Below, piece after piece: positions 61,358 to 64,000 of a DNA stretch of 64,000 nucleotides. This DNA comes from Cymbidium sinense. Lineage: Eukaryota; Streptophyta; Magnoliopsida; Asparagales; Orchidaceae. A program made the position numbers and the translations under genes. The stretch lies in assembly GCA_021442155.1 (NCBI GenBank), contig CM038228.1, forward strand, positions 11,511,179-11,575,178, written 5' to 3'. The notes beneath the pieces were generated by a model, which did no database searches, was not told the DNA's origin, and saw only the letters and a list, made by a program, of their open reading frames with translations. The first letter of the stretch is position 1. Each line of letters opens with the position of its first letter.

Positions 61358-63500
61358 TGTCACGATCCGACCCGGAAGCTTAGAATACCAAGGCAGAAAC
61401 GGACGGTCGGATTGATAAAAAAAAAACTTAACAACATCTCCAATAGAACTAAAAACTATACAATATTTTTTCTAAATCAAATCATATAAGAGCCACTACA
61501 AATCTAAATTATATTTAATAAATTTGTCCACTCATATAAAATATCCACCAATAGAAGTCATAAAATACACAATCTGAAACATAAATTAACATAATACTTA
61601 TCTTTTGAAGTTCCTCTACGACGGTAAACATAATCATCTCTTCTATCCTCCATCTAGTTAGGAAGTTTACCTGAAAAAATATAAACAACTTGCAATTGAA
61701 TAAAAATTTTCAGTGAATAAATTATGTTTTTATATTATAGTAAAACAAGAAGGTAGAAATAGCATGACAAGTTTTACTATAAACATGAACTTTGAGTAAA
61801 ATGCGGTTTAACAATCTAACATATAAGAGGTAAATGAAGATGAATATTGCTTAAAACTTTATTTTTTAATTTATCAATCATTTCAAGAGTCACTATATAA
61901 AAACCTTTTCCATAAAGAAACTTTTTCTAATACTCATTCAAAGGACAAGTAATCATTTATATTAACTATTTTCATTTAACTTTTCGTGGACTACATTCCC
62001 CTCAAATAGCACTATAAGCATGAAACTCCACTTTCGATACACATATAATATAATTTATAAAGTTTATTCATATTATCTCAAAATAAGAATCGCTTAATTT
62101 TGATAACGACATAAATAACAATATGATCTAACATTCAAACTGTTCATTCAATATGGAGAAATGAGAAAACAAATCACAATTTGAAGTACGAAGATCATTT
62201 ATAACTATATACTAATGCATTCCATCACATGAAAATAAGTAAACTTTTATCATAAATGTAAGAACATAATTACCCACTTTAGTGTGAAGCTTTTTCGGAT
62301 TGCCTCCCCTTTGAAAATATTTTTTTAACTGAAGTTTCTATAATTAGAAATATTAACTGGATCAATACTCATAACTATCTAAATGTATACATTATTGAAA
62401 CATAACTATCTCTCTTATGATAAATTTTCTAATTCTATTTGTATGCAAGTTCATTAGAGACATTAAATTTTTTAAAAATAATTTCTCATTTTTATTTAGA
62501 TGATTACTATTTATATCTAAAATATTTTAATTTATTTAATTTTTTTATCAATTATCATATTCATTTTATTCATTATTAAATTTAAATTATGGATCTACCA
62601 TTATGTATATAATATAATCTTTTATAAGAAGCTCTATCTATTTTTTTGTAATTTCTCAATTAATTATTTAAATTAATTCATCTCATAAAATTTTATCTTT
62701 AAGATTCATAAGAAAAATTAATTTTGTATTATTATAAACTATAATATATGTTATATTTATGTACATTTATTAAGCTAAATATCAAGTTAATATTTAAGTT
62801 ATATTTTGCATGTAGCATTTAAAGTTCAAATAATTAAGTTTGATTTGTATTATATTTAAGGAAGGGTAGAATTATACTCTCCATCTATTAATACAAGTAA
62901 TCATATCTTTATTAAATCCATCTCAATCATAAGCTTTAAATCTAGCATTTCATTTGTAGTTTCTCATAAATTTTTTTATTTTTATTTTTATAATCATGAT
63001 TAGTCTACATGATTTTCAACATGGTTAAACATAGACTATGTAAAATTAAAATCATAAAATCATACTTATAAATTTGTAAAATTCTTCTATTTTCGTTGAA
63101 TCTCTCCCATTCGTATCAATCCTTAATAAATTTAATAATCATTATTTCAAAATCGACTTAGGATTTCCTATTTTGCAATTAAATCAAAAGTTTCTATTTA
63201 TAATAACTAAAAATTTTACCTTATGTTATAAGCTTTCTTTGGTTCTAAGATCCAACAAACCCGTTTTTTGTCCAAGGTCACGACGCGACACTCCTCCTCC
63301 CCTTCCTCCCACTCGCCCAGTGCAGCCGCTTTCTCCTCTCTCTCTGGCAAAAGCCCTGACGGCTCGGTGTCGGCGGCAGTGAAGCCGTCTCACTCGGCTA
63401 GGGTATGCAAGGTGAGTCTTCCCTTATCTCTTTCCCCCTCTCGCTTGTTTTGGGAGTTCGGTTTTATGAGAGGCATATGTAATTATATGCATGGATGACA
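61358..63500 (+). mobile_element. LTR related to the solo LTR at 404-2472 (right end approximate)
   Basis: Starts TGTCACGATCCGACCCGGAAG, the plus-strand version of the minus-strand start of the 404-2472 LTR. The run 62000-62940 is the reverse complement of 960-1830 (shared words ATAAGCTTTAAAT, CTCCATCTATTAATA, AATATCAAGTTAATATTTA). A GC- and CT-rich stretch (63270-63450) corresponds to 490-780 in the other copy. The right boundary and target duplication are not resolved. No coding. Confidence 0.65.
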
Positions 63501-64000
63501 TTGGTTTTTATTTATTCAACATGAAGATTTTATAAATGAAGCAATAATAATTATAACAGAAAAGAGCTTTTGAATTTAATTATAATTAAGTGCATTTGAT
63601 AAAAAAAGGTAAGAGATCAATCACTATAATAAAGAAACCTAATTACCCACTTTATGATCAAAATTTTGAATCTTCTTTTTCTTTAACAGTTGCTTGCTTT
63701 CTTCTATGGGGTACTCATAATAATTATCGTACATGTGATTAGTATTTAATGGTTAACTAATTAGTTAACTTTATGATTTTCTTCATAATTTGAATTTAAC
63801 TTAATACTTTAAAATATCTCATTATCTTATATTCCTCATTCATCTCATTAGACTTAAGTTTTTATTTACCACTATTTAACAGTCATAAAAAACTAACTTT
63901 TATATTATTATATGTCTGCATTTAATGTAATATAGCTTTATTATTATAAACTGTATAATATATATAATACTTAATTTTTGTTTATTAAGCTTAATTTCAC
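63500..64000 (+). repeat. Partial further copy of the same LTR family
   Basis: Contains CCTAATTACCCACTTTA (cf. 62268) and, near the window edge, TATTATAAACTGTATAATATAT ... TTATTAAGCTTAAT (cf. 62733-62785), in the same order and strand as within the preceding LTR. It suggests a nested or tandem copy continuing off the window. Confidence 0.35.

Larger units (their letters stand above)
55473..64000 (+). other. OSCA intron 2 (over 8.5 kb, runs off the window)
   Basis: GTTAGT donor at 55473; no acceptor followed by the expected FWTH coding was found. The intron is filled with transposon remains listed separately. The stretches 55473-56560 and 57170-58330 hold no gene; the latter has a TATATAAAATCTCTCTC and CT-rich part near 57825-57900 that could be an LTR promoter/leader. 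Confidence 0.7.

Noticed and set aside
63456..63460. GTTCG as the target duplication partner of 61353-61357
   Set aside because: The spacing (about 2.1 kb) fits the LTR length, but the element would then end GGGA instead of CA, and a chance 5-mer match is likely.

Overview
This window is plant nuclear DNA, most likely from an angiosperm. It is AT-rich, its one protein gene is broken by long introns, and most of it is layers of decayed LTR retrotransposons. I see no bacterial, organellar, viral, rRNA, tRNA or CRISPR signal. The sequence does not let me name the species. All element families were recognised from protein motifs and internal comparison by eye, without a database search.

Region 1 (1-13772): a Ty3/gypsy element of the Tat/Ogre type on the plus strand, cut by the left edge. 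In order it holds an upstream region (split by a 2069-bp solo LTR with a 5-bp target duplication), gag, aspartic protease, a long spacer ORF, reverse transcriptase (RT) with RNase H, a second archaeal-type RNase H (aRNH), integrase, an untranslated tail with a 328-bp tandem repeat, and a polypurine tract. Stops and frameshifts are throughout. A piece of its own RT has been copied into its aRNH.

Region 2 (13773-42680): five copies of one very long, gene-less LTR-like repeat, called here the TGTTGA family. They are A(+) 13773-18123, B(-) 18124-24456, D(-) 25506-29718, C(+) 32200-39103 and E(+) about 39985-42680. Copy C is complete: 6904 bp, TG...CA ends, flanked by the 5-bp duplication AGTAT, so it reads as a giant solo LTR. 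The family carries a dense array of TTGACC (W-box) cores, a 180-bp hairpin repeat that varies in number between copies, and a conserved TATA-like block. A second Tat fragment (aRNH and integrase) lies between B and D.

Region 3 (42681-48300): gene-less AT-rich DNA with a long (AT)n tract, a GC-rich low-complexity island and a hAT-like MITE.

Region 4 (48300-64000): the start of a plus-strand OSCA/CSC1-type calcium-permeable channel gene. I infer a G-box-bearing promoter, a 5' UTR exon ending near 49330, a 3.5-kb 5' UTR intron (holding an RTE-type LINE and a foldback element), coding exon 1 (52922-53235) and coding exon 2 (55326-55472). A second intron then runs off the right edge, so only about the first 153 residues are present. 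That intron is over 8.5 kb and holds a Ty1/copia relic, a third Tat fragment, a GACACG-rich repeat and another copy of the LTR family that forms the solo LTR at 404-2472.
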